The notes beneath the pieces are model-generated. The model worked only from the letters and a program-made list of their open reading frames with translations, made no database searches and was not told where the DNA came from. A stretch of DNA of 14,291 bases. Source: Euryarchaeota archaeon UBA59 (GTDB lineage Archaea > Thermoplasmatota > Poseidoniia > Poseidoniales > Thalassarchaeaceae). Below, in pieces: positions 1-7,405 of this stretch. Positions within the stretch are counted from its first letter, which is position 1, and each line of letters begins with the position of its first letter. Both the position numbers and the translations under genes were made by a program. The stretch spans positions 24,984 through 39,274 of the forward strand of contig DAVI01000012.1 of assembly GCA_002505495.1 (NCBI GenBank), in the 5' to 3' direction.

Positions 1-1
1 C

Positions 2-412
2 TACCCCATCTTCCACTGGAATCTAGAGGGCGAAGAGAATGTCAAATCGATTTCGAACCTACTGGAAGGATGGGTCATCAATGCTCTGAAGTCCATGCGA
101 ATCAATGGTGAGCGCGACCCTCGAATGCAAGGGGTTTGGCTGAATGGACACAAGTTCTCCAGCATCGGCCTGCAATTCCTCAAGTGGGTCAGCCGACATG
201 GTTTCACCATAAACTACAACACCCCGCCTGGAAGGGTGGAAGGGTTGGATGGGTGTGGTCTTGAACCGGGCACTACGACTTCACTCGCTGCCTTAGGTGA
301 GGAGGGACTTACTCGAGAAAAGTTGGAAGCGCTGCTCATAGGCACTGCTTCTGTCAGTTTGGCACGGACACCCTCAGAAATCCGAGAGGTTAGAGAACCG
401 CCATGGTCCTAA
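2..412 (+). CDS. lipB: Lipoyl(octanoyl) transferase LipB, 3' part (5' end outside window)
   Basis: LipB moves an octanoyl group from acyl carrier protein to a lysine of lipoate-dependent enzymes (E2 subunits of 2-oxoacid dehydrogenases, GcvH) in the cytoplasm. The frame is open from base 2 to a TAA at 410-412, leaving the last 136 residues. The fragment starts in the YPIFH stretch typical of the LipB mid-region. It holds GVWLNGHKFSSIGL, where the lysine (fragment residue 51) matches the conserved catalytic Lys, then SRHGFTINYN. It also holds DGCGLEPGTTTSL, whose cysteine (fragment residue 85) matches the acyl-thioester Cys. The C-terminal tail after that motif is weakly conserved, as usual in the family. 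Only 4 nt separate its stop from the next start, so the two genes are probably co-transcribed. No lipA is visible here. The family assignment is firm; whether the gene is intact upstream cannot be seen. Confidence 0.87.
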   Translation, partial: YPIFHWNLEGEENVKSISNLLEGWVINALKSMRINGERDPRMQGVWLNGHKFSSIGLQFLKWVSRHGFTINYNTPPGRVEGLDGCGLEPGTTTSLAALGEEGLTREKLEALLIGTASVSLARTPSEIREVREPPWS

Positions 413-416
413 TTCG

Positions 417-1202
417 ATGACAAGGTTTGAGAACGGCAACCCCCGACAGCGGCCCATGATGAGGTCAGGCAACCCCTTCTTGAAAGAGGACACATTTTCT
501 GTTGTAGATGGTTTTCACCTAACCCGAGACCGCATGAGCCTTGAAGGGGTCGCGAACAAGACAATGCTTCTCCTAGGAATATGTGTGGTTGTCGCATTTG
601 CATCTTGGATGACCATCTTGGTAAATCCTGCTCTTGGCTACATCCTCTTCTTCGTCGGCATCTTTGGCAGCTTAATTGCTGTCATTGCGATGTACTTCAT
701 GGACAAGAAGAAAGCAATGTACATCGGTCCTATCTACGCCGCATTGGAGGGACTGGTCCTCGGTCCACTATCTGGCATCTTCGAAATCATATACCCTGGA
801 ATCATCATTCAGGCGATCTCGCTCACATTCGGAGTTTTCCTCATAATGCTAGTCATCTACCGGTTGAAAATCATCAAACCGACAAAGAATCTTGCCATCG
901 GACTTTCAGCAGCAATTGGCGCTATCATGTTGATTTACATGGTTTCTTTCATGCTCGCCATGTTCTCGCCTTTCCAGATTCCCTACATCCATGGCAACGG
1001 AATAATCGGTATCGGATTTTCTCTCGTCGTAATTGGAGTTGCTGCGCTTACCTTCGTCTTCGACTTCGACTTCATTGAGAAGGGAGTAAACAGCGGCGCT
1101 CCAAAACACCTCGAATGGTACGCCGCCTTCGGATTGATGGTCACCCTGGTTTGGCTCTACATCGAAATCCTGCGGCTACTGTCCAAGATTCGCTCTCGCT
1201 GA
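417..1202 (+). CDS. BAX inhibitor-1/YccA-like multipass membrane protein
   Basis: This 261-residue protein has a polar N-terminus of about 45 residues and then about seven hydrophobic helices. It resembles the COG4760-type branch of the BAX inhibitor-1 superfamily. Signs of this branch are a short NPFL motif near residue 20, MSLEGVANKT before the first helix, YIGPIYAALEGLVLGPLSGIFE in the middle (the EGLxLG...S..FE signature), and a final stretch with FDFDFIEKG and APKHLEWYAAFGL before the last helix. Members of the superfamily are pH-sensitive calcium-leak channels or regulators of membrane proteases; the role in archaea is not established. The start chosen is the first ATG, 4 nt after the lipB stop. 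Later Mets at 453 and 456 are possible, and no clear Shine-Dalgarno sequence decides it. Family membership is fairly sure; function is open. Confidence 0.8.
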   Translation: MTRFENGNPRQRPMMRSGNPFLKEDTFSVVDGFHLTRDRMSLEGVANKTMLLLGICVVVAFASWMTILVNPALGYILFFVGIFGSLIAVIAMYFMDKKKAMYIGPIYAALEGLVLGPLSGIFEIIYPGIIIQAISLTFGVFLIMLVIYRLKIIKPTKNLAIGLSAAIGAIMLIYMVSFMLAMFSPFQIPYIHGNGIIGIGFSLVVIGVAALTFVFDFDFIEKGVNSGAPKHLEWYAAFGLMVTLVWLYIEILRLLSKIRSR

Positions 1203-1267
1203 CCTGTAGAACACATTTGCATCTTCAGAGGCATCGTTCATGACCGCCGGCCGCCTCGACTAGAGAC

Positions 1268-2434
1268 ATGGAGGAGTGGGAGCATCCGCTTTCGCCGAAC
1301 CTAGGTGGGCCGGCCACAGGCGCTGACCTCCCGCCAATCGACTACCTGGAATGGTATGTTCCTCGACTTCAGGCAGGGGTCGAACATGACCTCACTCAAT
1401 CTGGATTCGCCCATCCATGGGACTGGGATGGGGTTCTGCAAGGTGAATCGCTTCAGAATCTGACAAATCCGTTCACTGAGCCGCCTCTGAACCCGGAGGC
1501 TTTGATTTCCGCCATAGAGGGGGTGTCACCTGCGCAGGTCGTATGTGGACACGGGGTTTCACAGTGCCTTGCGTTCGCACTGATGGCGGTGCTAGATCCT
1601 GACAAGCCGCGCAAGGTTGCGGTTGAGATGCCGTCGTTCGCAATAGCGTCGCAGTTTCCACGCGCACTCGGGTGTGAGGTCATCCCATTCTGGCGTGGCC
1701 CGAGCGATGAGGGTGACTGTGGGCCTTGGAGGTTGGACAGAGAGGGGATTTCGCAACTTCTTGCCGAGGTTGGAGCGTTGATCACGACTCCGATGCAAAA
1801 CCCAACCGGCTGGATGATGGACGAGGATGACCAACAGTGGTTGGCTGATGTTTGTGCAACTCATGGTGTCGGGCTCGTCTCTGACGAAGTCTACATCGAC
1901 TCGGCACGAGGAACTGAGCATCACCGACCGATGTTCCGCTATGGAGAACATTGTGTTAGCGTGAACTCACTCACCAAATGCTACGGGCTGGGCCCCCTGC
2001 GGCTCGGTTGGGTCATCGGCTCGGAAGAGAGAATGGTCACTGCGGGGCGGGCGATGCACACGATGCAAGGCATGTTGGCGACTCCCTCGCTGCGGCTCGC
2101 TGAGATGCTCTTGCCGAGAATCAACGAGCCGCTTGCATTGATGGCGGAACGGAGGGAGACGAATCTGCCTCTACTCCTCAAGGTCTTGGACTCGCACGAC
2201 ATCGCGTGGACTCCACCACCATCTGGAATCTTCGGTTGCATTCACCTACCAAACGACTGGTCGGCCCTCGATGCCATAGAACAAATCGCCGACCCTCTGG
2301 GACTGCTGGTGGTCCCCGGAGGCATGTTCGCGCCTCAACTGGACGGGTATGTTCGGATTGCGTGGGGTGGCGAGCCGAGGGCGTTTGCAGCTGCGATGGA
2401 ACCATTCGACGCCTTCTTGAAAGGGTTGAAGTGA
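1268..2434 (+). CDS. PLP-dependent aminotransferase, class I/II fold
   Basis: A 388-residue cytoplasmic enzyme of fold type I, the usual length for the family. Visible motifs are NPTG at residues 178-181, DEVY at 206-209 (Asp binds the PLP pyridine nitrogen, Tyr the phenol oxygen), SLTKCYGLGPLRLGW with the Schiff-base lysine at K237, and RIAWG with R363 in the place of the arginine that grips the substrate carboxylate. All key residues are present, so it is probably active. Substrate cannot be read from sequence; aspartate/aromatic-type or a biosynthetic transaminase are both possible. The first 50 residues, rich in Pro, Trp and acidic residues, are less typical. It lies 65 bp after the BAX-inhibitor-like gene and 21 bp before ubiX, so it probably shares a transcript with ubiX. 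The start is the ATG at 1268, the first in frame that gives a full N-terminal arm. Confidence 0.88.
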   Translation: MEEWEHPLSPNLGGPATGADLPPIDYLEWYVPRLQAGVEHDLTQSGFAHPWDWDGVLQGESLQNLTNPFTEPPLNPEALISAIEGVSPAQVVCGHGVSQCLAFALMAVLDPDKPRKVAVEMPSFAIASQFPRALGCEVIPFWRGPSDEGDCGPWRLDREGISQLLAEVGALITTPMQNPTGWMMDEDDQQWLADVCATHGVGLVSDEVYIDSARGTEHHRPMFRYGEHCVSVNSLTKCYGLGPLRLGWVIGSEERMVTAGRAMHTMQGMLATPSLRLAEMLLPRINEPLALMAERRETNLPLLLKVLDSHDIAWTPPPSGIFGCIHLPNDWSALDAIEQIADPLGLLVVPGGMFAPQLDGYVRIAWGGEPRAFAAAMEPFDAFLKGLK

Positions 2435-2455
2435 GGTTGAGGAGACCGGGATGTC

Positions 2456-3061
2456 ATGCCTTCAGCCGTACTCGCCATCACAGGTGCTTCTGGAGCTCGC
2501 TACGGAGTTCGTCTTCTCAAGGCCCTGACCGAGGCAGGTTGGGAGGTCCACCTGATTGTCACGCGCGAGGGGAGAATCAACCTCGAACTAGAGTGTGGGG
2601 CCAGCGCGGAGGAGTTGGCGGCGGAGCATGGGGCACTGCTAGAGGATAACGAAAACCTCGCTGCGAAGGCGGCATCCGGCTCGGCGAAGTTCGACGCATA
2701 TGTCATCTGCCCAGCCTCTGGGACCACTCTAGGGAAGTTGGCGAACGGAATCACCGACAATCTAGTCACCCGCTCGGGAATGGTCGCCCTCAAAGAGCGC
2801 CGGAAGTTGATCGTCGTGCCACGCGAGACGCCCTATGCAACCATTCATTTGGAGAATATGACCAAGTTGTCCCAATACGGTGTGGTCGTTCTACCCGCAA
2901 ACCCTGGCTACTACAACAAACCGGAAACCATCGCCGACCTCGTAGATTTCGTGGTTGCGAGAATCCTCGACCAGTTGGATGTCGAACATTCACTCGGTAG
3001 CAGATGGACTGGCGAGGAGATTACCGAAATGGGGTCGGTAAATCCCGACTTCCAGCCGTGA
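2456..3061 (+). CDS. ubiX: Flavin prenyltransferase UbiX
   Basis: UbiX joins a dimethylallyl group to FMN to make prenylated FMN, the cofactor of UbiD-family decarboxylases. At 201 residues it has the normal length. The N-terminal flavin-binding motif is TGASGARYGVRLLKAL (about residues 9-24). The mid-region has CPASGTTLGKLANGITDNLV, where bacterial homologues often have CSxxTL. PRETP at 122-126 is followed by IHLENMTKLSQYG and PGYYNKPETIADLVDFVVARILDQL, all family hallmarks. No ubiD lies in this window. In many archaea the prenyl-FMN user is the UbiD-like decarboxylase of the modified mevalonate pathway (established knowledge); a link to that pathway here is inference. A purine-rich GAGGAG lies about 12 nt upstream of the ATG. 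Another ATG 5 nt earlier is out of frame. Confidence 0.94.
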   Translation: MPSAVLAITGASGARYGVRLLKALTEAGWEVHLIVTREGRINLELECGASAEELAAEHGALLEDNENLAAKAASGSAKFDAYVICPASGTTLGKLANGITDNLVTRSGMVALKERRKLIVVPRETPYATIHLENMTKLSQYGVVVLPANPGYYNKPETIADLVDFVVARILDQLDVEHSLGSRWTGEEITEMGSVNPDFQP

Positions 3062-3114
3062 CATCGCTACACTTTGTGCGGTTGGGTTGATGAAGGGGCA
3101 AGTCCCACGGAGAG

Positions 3115-4926
3115 ATGAGTGGTATGACTTTCGATGGCATGACTGCTGCAGAGTTGACCGACGCTCTCAAGGATGCAGGCTTGCCGAGCAGCGGCAATAA
3201 GGCTACCAAGATCGCACGGCTTGAAGAAGCAGGGATCACAGTTTCAAAAGTCGAAGACCAGCAGGTCGAAGCAGCAGTAATCGATGCAGTAATGGTTGCT
3301 GACAGCACCTCTGAGGGATTTGCATCTAAGTTGACCGCTTCTCGTCAAATGTTTGGAAAAAACATCCCGTTCTTCGGAGCGATCATCCTCGCCATTCTGA
3401 TGGTCAGCGCCACCACCGTCGTTTTCATCGCCGGACCTATCGTGATGGAGCTCATCCGCGGCGAGCCGGAATACCACCTCATCGACTTCGACCCGTCGCA
3501 GGCGCGTGACAGGGCGGAGCACCTCGTCAGTTTGGGACATCCGGAATGGAAGGGCAGAATGTCCGGCTCCTACGAGGAGTTGATGACGGCGGAATCGAAC
3601 AAGGCCAATTTCACCGAGTATGGACTCGCTTCGACCTTAGAAGAATTTGAAGTTCCGATGTTTGAGATACAAGCAGAACCGCGGCTATTCTACTGCATAC
3701 CCGGCACCTATCCACTTGGATTGCCGCCCATCATTCCCTGCGGACCTCAAGATGTCAACCGAGTCGACAAGGAGTTTGAGCACAGAATCGACTTTGTGAT
3801 TCAGGGCTACAGCGGAACCGCCTCCTACAGTTTTGGTGACAACTTGGAACTGGTCAACCTCTCAAACGGCACCGACGACAGCCTCTGGGCCGGGGCTTCT
3901 GGTGAGGTGGGTGTTGTCTGGTCCTCCCCCGGAGTCGGTAGCAATACAGACATCTACGCGAAGGCGATTAGCAACGACTTGCGAGCCCTCTTCCTCGTCA
4001 ACATCAAGTACAACTGTGGCAAGGTCGAGCCAGATGATTGTGTTCCCATCTTCAAAACGGTTGACATCGAAGGGCTGATGGACCAAACAGGAGGGAATCT
4101 GCCCGACACGATTCCCTTCATTCAACTCTCAAAGAACACCGGTGAGGAGTTGCAGGAGGTCTTTGACCAACAGGACAGCAACAACGCCCGATTGGGATTG
4201 GAAATAGACGTAGACAATCAGGGCACCCGCCCCGTCCGGGTGCCGTGTGGAATCCTCGAAGGCAATGATGACAAGGTCATCATGTTCGGTGGCCACCACG
4301 ACACGGTCTACAACGGACCGGGTGCAATCGACGACACCACAGGAACCGCCACCGTCCTCGAACTGGCTAGGCAGTTTGCACTTTTGGCGCTAGAATTGGG
4401 GCCGCCCGACCACACCATGAAGTTCTGCACATGGGGAGGTGAAGAGGAGGGGCTGCACGGCTCGAAGGCCTGGGTTGAAAAGCACGCTGACGAGTTGAAG
4501 GAGAATCTCATCGTCTACATCAACCTCGACATGAATCACGTGGACATCGACCCTGAGCGGGGCAATGGGCTGACCCTCTTTGGCAACTATCAGAGCGACA
4601 TCGACCACATCGAGCGCATCACTGAGAAATTCAAGGCGGAGAGGTCCGATCTTGCAAGCAAGTACTCAATCACAATCCGAACTTTGGATGGCCCGAAGAA
4701 CAGTGAGACGGGAATGCCGTACAACAGTGACCACGGGCCGTTCGTCTACGACCTCGTCCACGATGAGAGTGACAAGCCGGGGCACGCTCTGGTCTGCTAC
4801 GGCTCAGGCAGCTGGGAATACCACACCTACATGGACAACATGGACCACTTCAACGAGGAAAGTTTGGCGGTCTCGGCCATCATCTACGGCACCTACGCCC
4901 GCTACCTCGCGTGGGGAGAAAAGTGA
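3115..4926 (+). CDS. Membrane-anchored M28 metallopeptidase with N-terminal SAP domain and PA domain
   Basis: This 603-residue protein has an unusual layout. Residues 4-42 form a SAP-like helix-turn-helix motif (MTAAELTDALKDAGLPSSG followed by NKATKIARLEEAG). A single transmembrane helix spans about 86-108. A protease-associated (PA) domain-like region lies at about 215-350, and an M28 zinc aminopeptidase/carboxypeptidase domain at about 370-600. Metal and catalytic residues are visible: GHHD (H394, D396), GAIDD (D406/D407), EEEG (E443-E445), NLDM (D472) and EYHT (H570), so it should be active. With no signal peptidase site, I infer that the SAP part stays in the cytoplasm and the peptidase is outside. 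Cysteine pairs in the external part (FYCIPG...PCGP, YNCG...DDC) fit disulfides. GGAGAG just before the ATG supports the start. The substrate is unknown; protein and peptide scavenging fits a marine heterotroph. Confidence 0.88.
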   Translation: MSGMTFDGMTAAELTDALKDAGLPSSGNKATKIARLEEAGITVSKVEDQQVEAAVIDAVMVADSTSEGFASKLTASRQMFGKNIPFFGAIILAILMVSATTVVFIAGPIVMELIRGEPEYHLIDFDPSQARDRAEHLVSLGHPEWKGRMSGSYEELMTAESNKANFTEYGLASTLEEFEVPMFEIQAEPRLFYCIPGTYPLGLPPIIPCGPQDVNRVDKEFEHRIDFVIQGYSGTASYSFGDNLELVNLSNGTDDSLWAGASGEVGVVWSSPGVGSNTDIYAKAISNDLRALFLVNIKYNCGKVEPDDCVPIFKTVDIEGLMDQTGGNLPDTIPFIQLSKNTGEELQEVFDQQDSNNARLGLEIDVDNQGTRPVRVPCGILEGNDDKVIMFGGHHDTVYNGPGAIDDTTGTATVLELARQFALLALELGPPDHTMKFCTWGGEEEGLHGSKAWVEKHADELKENLIVYINLDMNHVDIDPERGNGLTLFGNYQSDIDHIERITEKFKAERSDLASKYSITIRTLDGPKNSETGMPYNSDHGPFVYDLVHDESDKPGHALVCYGSGSWEYHTYMDNMDHFNEESLAVSAIIYGTYARYLAWGEK

Positions 4927-4936
4927 CCCCTGCATC

Positions 4937-4949
4937 CACCATTATGGTG
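4937..4949. promoter_or_regulatory. Short palindrome CACCAT-T-ATGGTG upstream of the parvulin gene
   Basis: Six-base perfect arms flank a single T, 11 bp after the peptidase stop and 50 bp before the parvulin start. It could be a dimeric regulator site or the base of a weak transcript hairpin. A loop of one base is poor for RNA, so a DNA site is the likelier reading, but chance cannot be excluded. Some 25 nt before the parvulin ATG is GATAATG, a possible TATA element for a leaderless transcript. It directly follows AAGGAGT, which sits before an out-of-frame ATG at 4975. Confidence 0.25.
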
Positions 4950-4999
4950 CTGAATGGCAATAGAAGGAGTGATAATGGTACCCGTTTCCGGCAAGTTCG

Positions 5000-5299
5000 A
5001 TGAGCGCCAAGCGAGCACACGCCAGCCACATCCTGATTCCCTCCAAGTCTCAGGCTACCCAATTGACCGAGAAGATCCAAAATTCTCGCAAGCCTCTCAA
5101 GGAATTTCAGAAGATGGCGCGCAAGCACTCGACCTGCCCCTCAAGTCAGAAGGGTGGCGATTTGGGCTGGTTCCATGACAAGCAGATGGTGAAGGAGTTC
5201 TCAGATGCGGTTTGGACTCAGCAAATCAAGACCGTGGGGCCTTACATCAAGTCTGGGTTCGGCTACCACATCATCTTCGTGCATGAGCGCGACGAATAG
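5000..5299 (+). CDS. Parvulin-type peptidyl-prolyl cis-trans isomerase (PpiC-like)
   Basis: A single-domain 99-residue parvulin that catalyses cis-trans isomerisation of X-Pro bonds. Family features in order: RAHASHILI (H7 and H10 near the active site), LKEFQKMARKHSTCPSSQKGGDLGWF with the active-site Cys and the KGGDLG turn, VKEFSDAVW, and a final GFGYHIIFVHERDE with the second active-site His. There is no signal peptide or membrane segment, so it should act in the cytoplasm, like small parvulins of Thaumarchaeota and bacteria. An in-frame stop at 4973-4975 leaves 5000 as the only ATG that gives the whole domain. There is no convincing Shine-Dalgarno sequence, which suggests a leaderless or short-leader message. 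It ends the + strand run that starts with lipB. Confidence 0.92.
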   Translation: MSAKRAHASHILIPSKSQATQLTEKIQNSRKPLKEFQKMARKHSTCPSSQKGGDLGWFHDKQMVKEFSDAVWTQQIKTVGPYIKSGFGYHIIFVHERDE

Positions 5300-5374
5300 C
5301 GCTACGCTACAGCAACAATCAGTGATGGGTTTTGCCCGGAAGGAGCATATCCACTCGAGAATGTTTGGCATCCC

Positions 5375-5869
5375 TTACTGAGGTGCTGTGTTGGTCGGCA
5401 CAGCACCGTGGGCATTGGGTGTGGCCTCTCCTTCAATGATAAAGAGGTAAATGTTGTAGAAAGGACATAGAATCCACCACCCTGATTTGCCGTGATCGTG
5501 CACCCTTCTTACTGCTGCTGACAAGTATGCGGGATATAGAAGATAGATGAGAAGGGCCAGATAAACAAACGCATACACCTCTGTCATTACTGCCAACATG
5601 GTCGTAACAAAAGTCAAAACAAAGCTGACGATATAGAATGCCAAGAAGAACCACCAAAACTCGGATCTAGATGCCCGTCCATCAAAGGACAAAGAGCCCT
5701 TCAAACAACTCATCACGGCATCCAACGGATTCATCATCTGGGCGGGTCGACCGCCCCCCATTCCTACGGCCGCCACGGCGGGCTGCGGGGTTCCAATCAA
5801 CATCGGTTCAGGTGCTGGCTGAGGTGCTGGCTGAGTTGGCTGTCCCCATTGGTCAGTGTTAGGCTGCAT
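5375..5869 (-). CDS. DUF805 family membrane protein with Pro/Gln-rich N-terminus
   Basis: A 164-residue integral membrane protein. Residues 1-45 are a low-complexity Pro/Gln/Ala tail (QPTQPAPQPAPEP), probably cytoplasmic and disordered. The DUF805 domain follows: FDGRASRSEFWWF at 62-74, membrane helices at about 72-95, 98-118 and 130-146, and the family signature RRVHDHGKSGWW at 121-132, ending in GEATPNAHG. The function of DUF805 proteins is unknown. The frame could begin at a GTG at 5893 (172 residues), but that codon immediately follows an in-frame TAA and no Shine-Dalgarno sequence supports it, so I chose the ATG at 5869. It lies just downstream of the peroxiredoxin gene on the same strand (66 bp from that stop to this ATG) and may share its transcript. 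It converges on the parvulin gene. Confidence 0.85.
   Translation of the reverse strand: MQPNTDQWGQPTQPAPQPAPEPMLIGTPQPAVAAVGMGGGRPAQMMNPLDAVMSCLKGSLSFDGRASRSEFWWFFLAFYIVSFVLTFVTTMLAVMTEVYAFVYLALLIYLLYPAYLSAAVRRVHDHGKSGWWILCPFYNIYLFIIEGEATPNAHGAVPTNTAPQ
5810..5833. repeat. Two perfect 12-bp tandem copies within the DUF805 gene
   Basis: AGGTGCTGGCTG occurs twice head to tail, followed by a decayed third copy. On the minus strand it encodes the repeating PAPQ/PAPE units of the low-complexity tail. Slippage at this site would change tail length in multiples of four residues without breaking the frame. Confidence 0.75.
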
Positions 5870-5935
5870 GGCGGGTCTTGCCCGACTAGCCACTTAGTCG
5901 TGCTCCCAGCACCTTCCAACACGAATAGCGCTGAG

Positions 5936-6400
5936 TCAAGCATTGAGCGCAGCGAGGACGTCGTCGTAGTTCGGCTCGATTCCGGGATTCTCGCCGACCC
6001 ACTTGTAGGAGATGTTACCTTCCTCGTCAACGATGAACACTGCCCGCTGACTCGCGGTGTAGCCGGGCATCCCTGCAAAGTCGTCGAGTTCAATCCCATA
6101 GGCGCGCACAGTCTCACGCGTGTAGTCAGACAGAATCTCAAATTCCACACCGTTTGCCTCAGCGAATGCGGCATTCGAGAATCGGGCATCGACGGAAATT
6201 CCGTAAATGGTGGCATTCGCCTCATTCAGTTGAGCGAGAGACTCCTGGAAAGTGCACAGTTCGGTTGTGCAGACACCGGTGAATGCGGCCGGAAAAAAGG
6301 CTAGCACGACTCTCTGACCGCGATGTTCGGCTCCCGTCACCCAGTCGTTCTGCGTGTTCACCAGTCTGAAATTGGGGGCGTCGTCGCCTACCTCTACCAT
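5936..6400 (-). CDS. Peroxiredoxin (AhpC/TSA, BCP/AhpE-like)
   Basis: A 154-residue thiol peroxidase that reduces H2O2 and organic peroxides in the cytoplasm. The peroxidatic site is FPAAFTGVCTTELCTF, with C44 in the PxxxTxxC motif and a second cysteine at C49 that could act as resolving Cys within the same helix, as in BCP/PrxQ-type enzymes. Downstream are SVDARFSNAAFAEANG, LSDYTRETVRAYGI and ASQRAVFIVDEEGNI, whose Arg is the conserved active-site arginine. The length fits the one-domain AhpE/PrxQ group. The start is an ATG in a GC-rich stretch without a clear Shine-Dalgarno sequence. It diverges from a thioredoxin-like gene across an 86-bp gap, so the two may share control and the neighbour may be its reductant (inference). 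Confidence 0.93.
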   Translation of the reverse strand: MVEVGDDAPNFRLVNTQNDWVTGAEHRGQRVVLAFFPAAFTGVCTTELCTFQESLAQLNEANATIYGISVDARFSNAAFAEANGVEFEILSDYTRETVRAYGIELDDFAGMPGYTASQRAVFIVDEEGNISYKWVGENPGIEPNYDDVLAALNA

Positions 6401-6486
6401 GGCGGCGGCTCTCAGTTACCCCACTTGAACTCGCGTGTGCGTGTTCCGGGCACTCGCCAAGGATTCTCTCTACTCCCTCCCTTGAT

Positions 6487-6816
6487 ATGGAGGACTTCCC
6501 ACGGGCGGGCGTGGCAGTCACTGAACTCGATGATGAGAGTTGGCCGATGTTCGTTGCTCAGCGGGGCGCGGTCGTCGTGCTTACACGCAGCGACTGTGAG
6601 AACTGTGAGGGTTTTCTCACTGATCTGGGCAGCAGGGAGTTTTCAGTGGGGGTCATCATGTTGGATGCGCCGGGGGCGGTGGAGTTCAAGCGAGCGTATC
6701 CGCAGATTTCCGTCGAAGCGAGCGTTCTGCCATTTTCGATATTGTTCGAGCGAGGCGAGTGGGTCGACTCCGTGATGGGTGCGCGGGTCGGCTCGATTCT
6801 TCGATGGTTCGACTGA
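6487..6816 (+). CDS. Small thioredoxin-like protein with CENC active site
   Basis: This 109-residue protein has the order of elements of a thioredoxin fold. A beta strand (AVVVLTRSD) leads to a CxxC at C37-C40 (CENC). A second strand follows (FSVGVIMLDAP), then a helix (VEFKRAYPQIS), and a VLPFSILFERGEWVDSVMGAR stretch in which P82 matches the cis-proline that packs against the CxxC. The CENC dipeptide differs from CGPC or CPHC, so the redox potential cannot be guessed. There is no signal peptide, so a cytoplasmic role is likely. It diverges from the peroxiredoxin gene and could recycle it. A tight match to any named family is not visible, hence moderate confidence. Before the ATG is a pyrimidine-rich stretch with no Shine-Dalgarno sequence. 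Confidence 0.68.
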   Translation: MEDFPRAGVAVTELDDESWPMFVAQRGAVVVLTRSDCENCEGFLTDLGSREFSVGVIMLDAPGAVEFKRAYPQISVEASVLPFSILFERGEWVDSVMGARVGSILRWFD

Positions 6817-6870
6817 CCGGGCAGAAAACTGACGCCACCTTCATGGGGGGCGGGGCCTCGTGAGCCATTG

Positions 6871-7389
6871 ATGACCGACCTTCGACAGGTGTTCATGCCC
6901 TGTGTCATCAACACGGAACGAGAGAAGACCGAGTTGGGCGTCGTCACCCGCGAAGAGGACGCCTGGGCCGTTTTGCGGGCCTTTTTCGCGCGGGCGGAGG
7001 ATACTGACTGCATCTCGGCCACCATCGATGTCTGGGAGGTCGACTATGTCGGCGAGAATCCGCGTACCGAACTCGCCGAACTTAGCCGTCGCCCCTGTCC
7101 CATCTGCGAGCGCTCCTCCTTCTGGTCGGAGATGGGGGAAGCGAATTTCAGGGGCGAAAAACAGTCGACCAGTGGTCGTTGTTATCGCTTGGAATGTTCC
7201 GCCTGGGTCGAGCCCAACAACATCGAGATTGGCCGCTTTGACTGTGGTTGGCCGGCTGCACAGTGGACCAAGCGAGTCGAGTCGTTCAACCTCGGAATCC
7301 GCGGGCTTGTCGAGATGCGTGGTGCCGTGACAGCTTCCGGCCGTCGGAGACGCTCAACGATGAGCAAAGAGCTGATGGAAGATCTCTGA
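6871..7389 (+). CDS. Unrecognised protein with four cysteines in a zinc-ribbon-like pattern
   Basis: I do not recognise this 172-residue protein. Its coding character is good: it is a long open frame with the same strong G/C bias at third positions as its neighbours. Residues 25-60 look like a mixed alpha/beta segment (EEDAWAVLRAFFARAE, then SATIDVWEVDYVG). CPIC at 76-79 is followed 24 residues later by C104-x4-C109, with aromatic residues after each pair, as in treble-clef or ribbon zinc sites. The C-terminus is basic (ASGRRRRSTMSKE) and could touch nucleic acid. There are no membrane helices. The frame also has a TTG one codon upstream; I chose the ATG at 6871. It lies 54 bp after the thioredoxin-like gene on the same strand and converges on argS. 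A metal-binding role is inference only. Confidence 0.6.
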   Translation: MTDLRQVFMPCVINTEREKTELGVVTREEDAWAVLRAFFARAEDTDCISATIDVWEVDYVGENPRTELAELSRRPCPICERSSFWSEMGEANFRGEKQSTSGRCYRLECSAWVEPNNIEIGRFDCGWPAAQWTKRVESFNLGIRGLVEMRGAVTASGRRRRSTMSKELMEDL

Positions 7390-7405
7390 GCTGGCAATCT
7401 CCGAA

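Noticed and set aside
1453..1951. Long minus-strand open frames opposite the aminotransferase gene
   Set aside because: They are shadow frames of a high-G/C coding strand; their proteins show no domain and the + strand protein has all catalytic motifs.
4954..5178. A 74-codon open frame overlapping the parvulin start, with AAGGAGT before an in-frame ATG at 4975
   Set aside because: It overlaps the clear parvulin gene in another frame, its protein has no recognisable domain, and the parvulin frame carries all family motifs.
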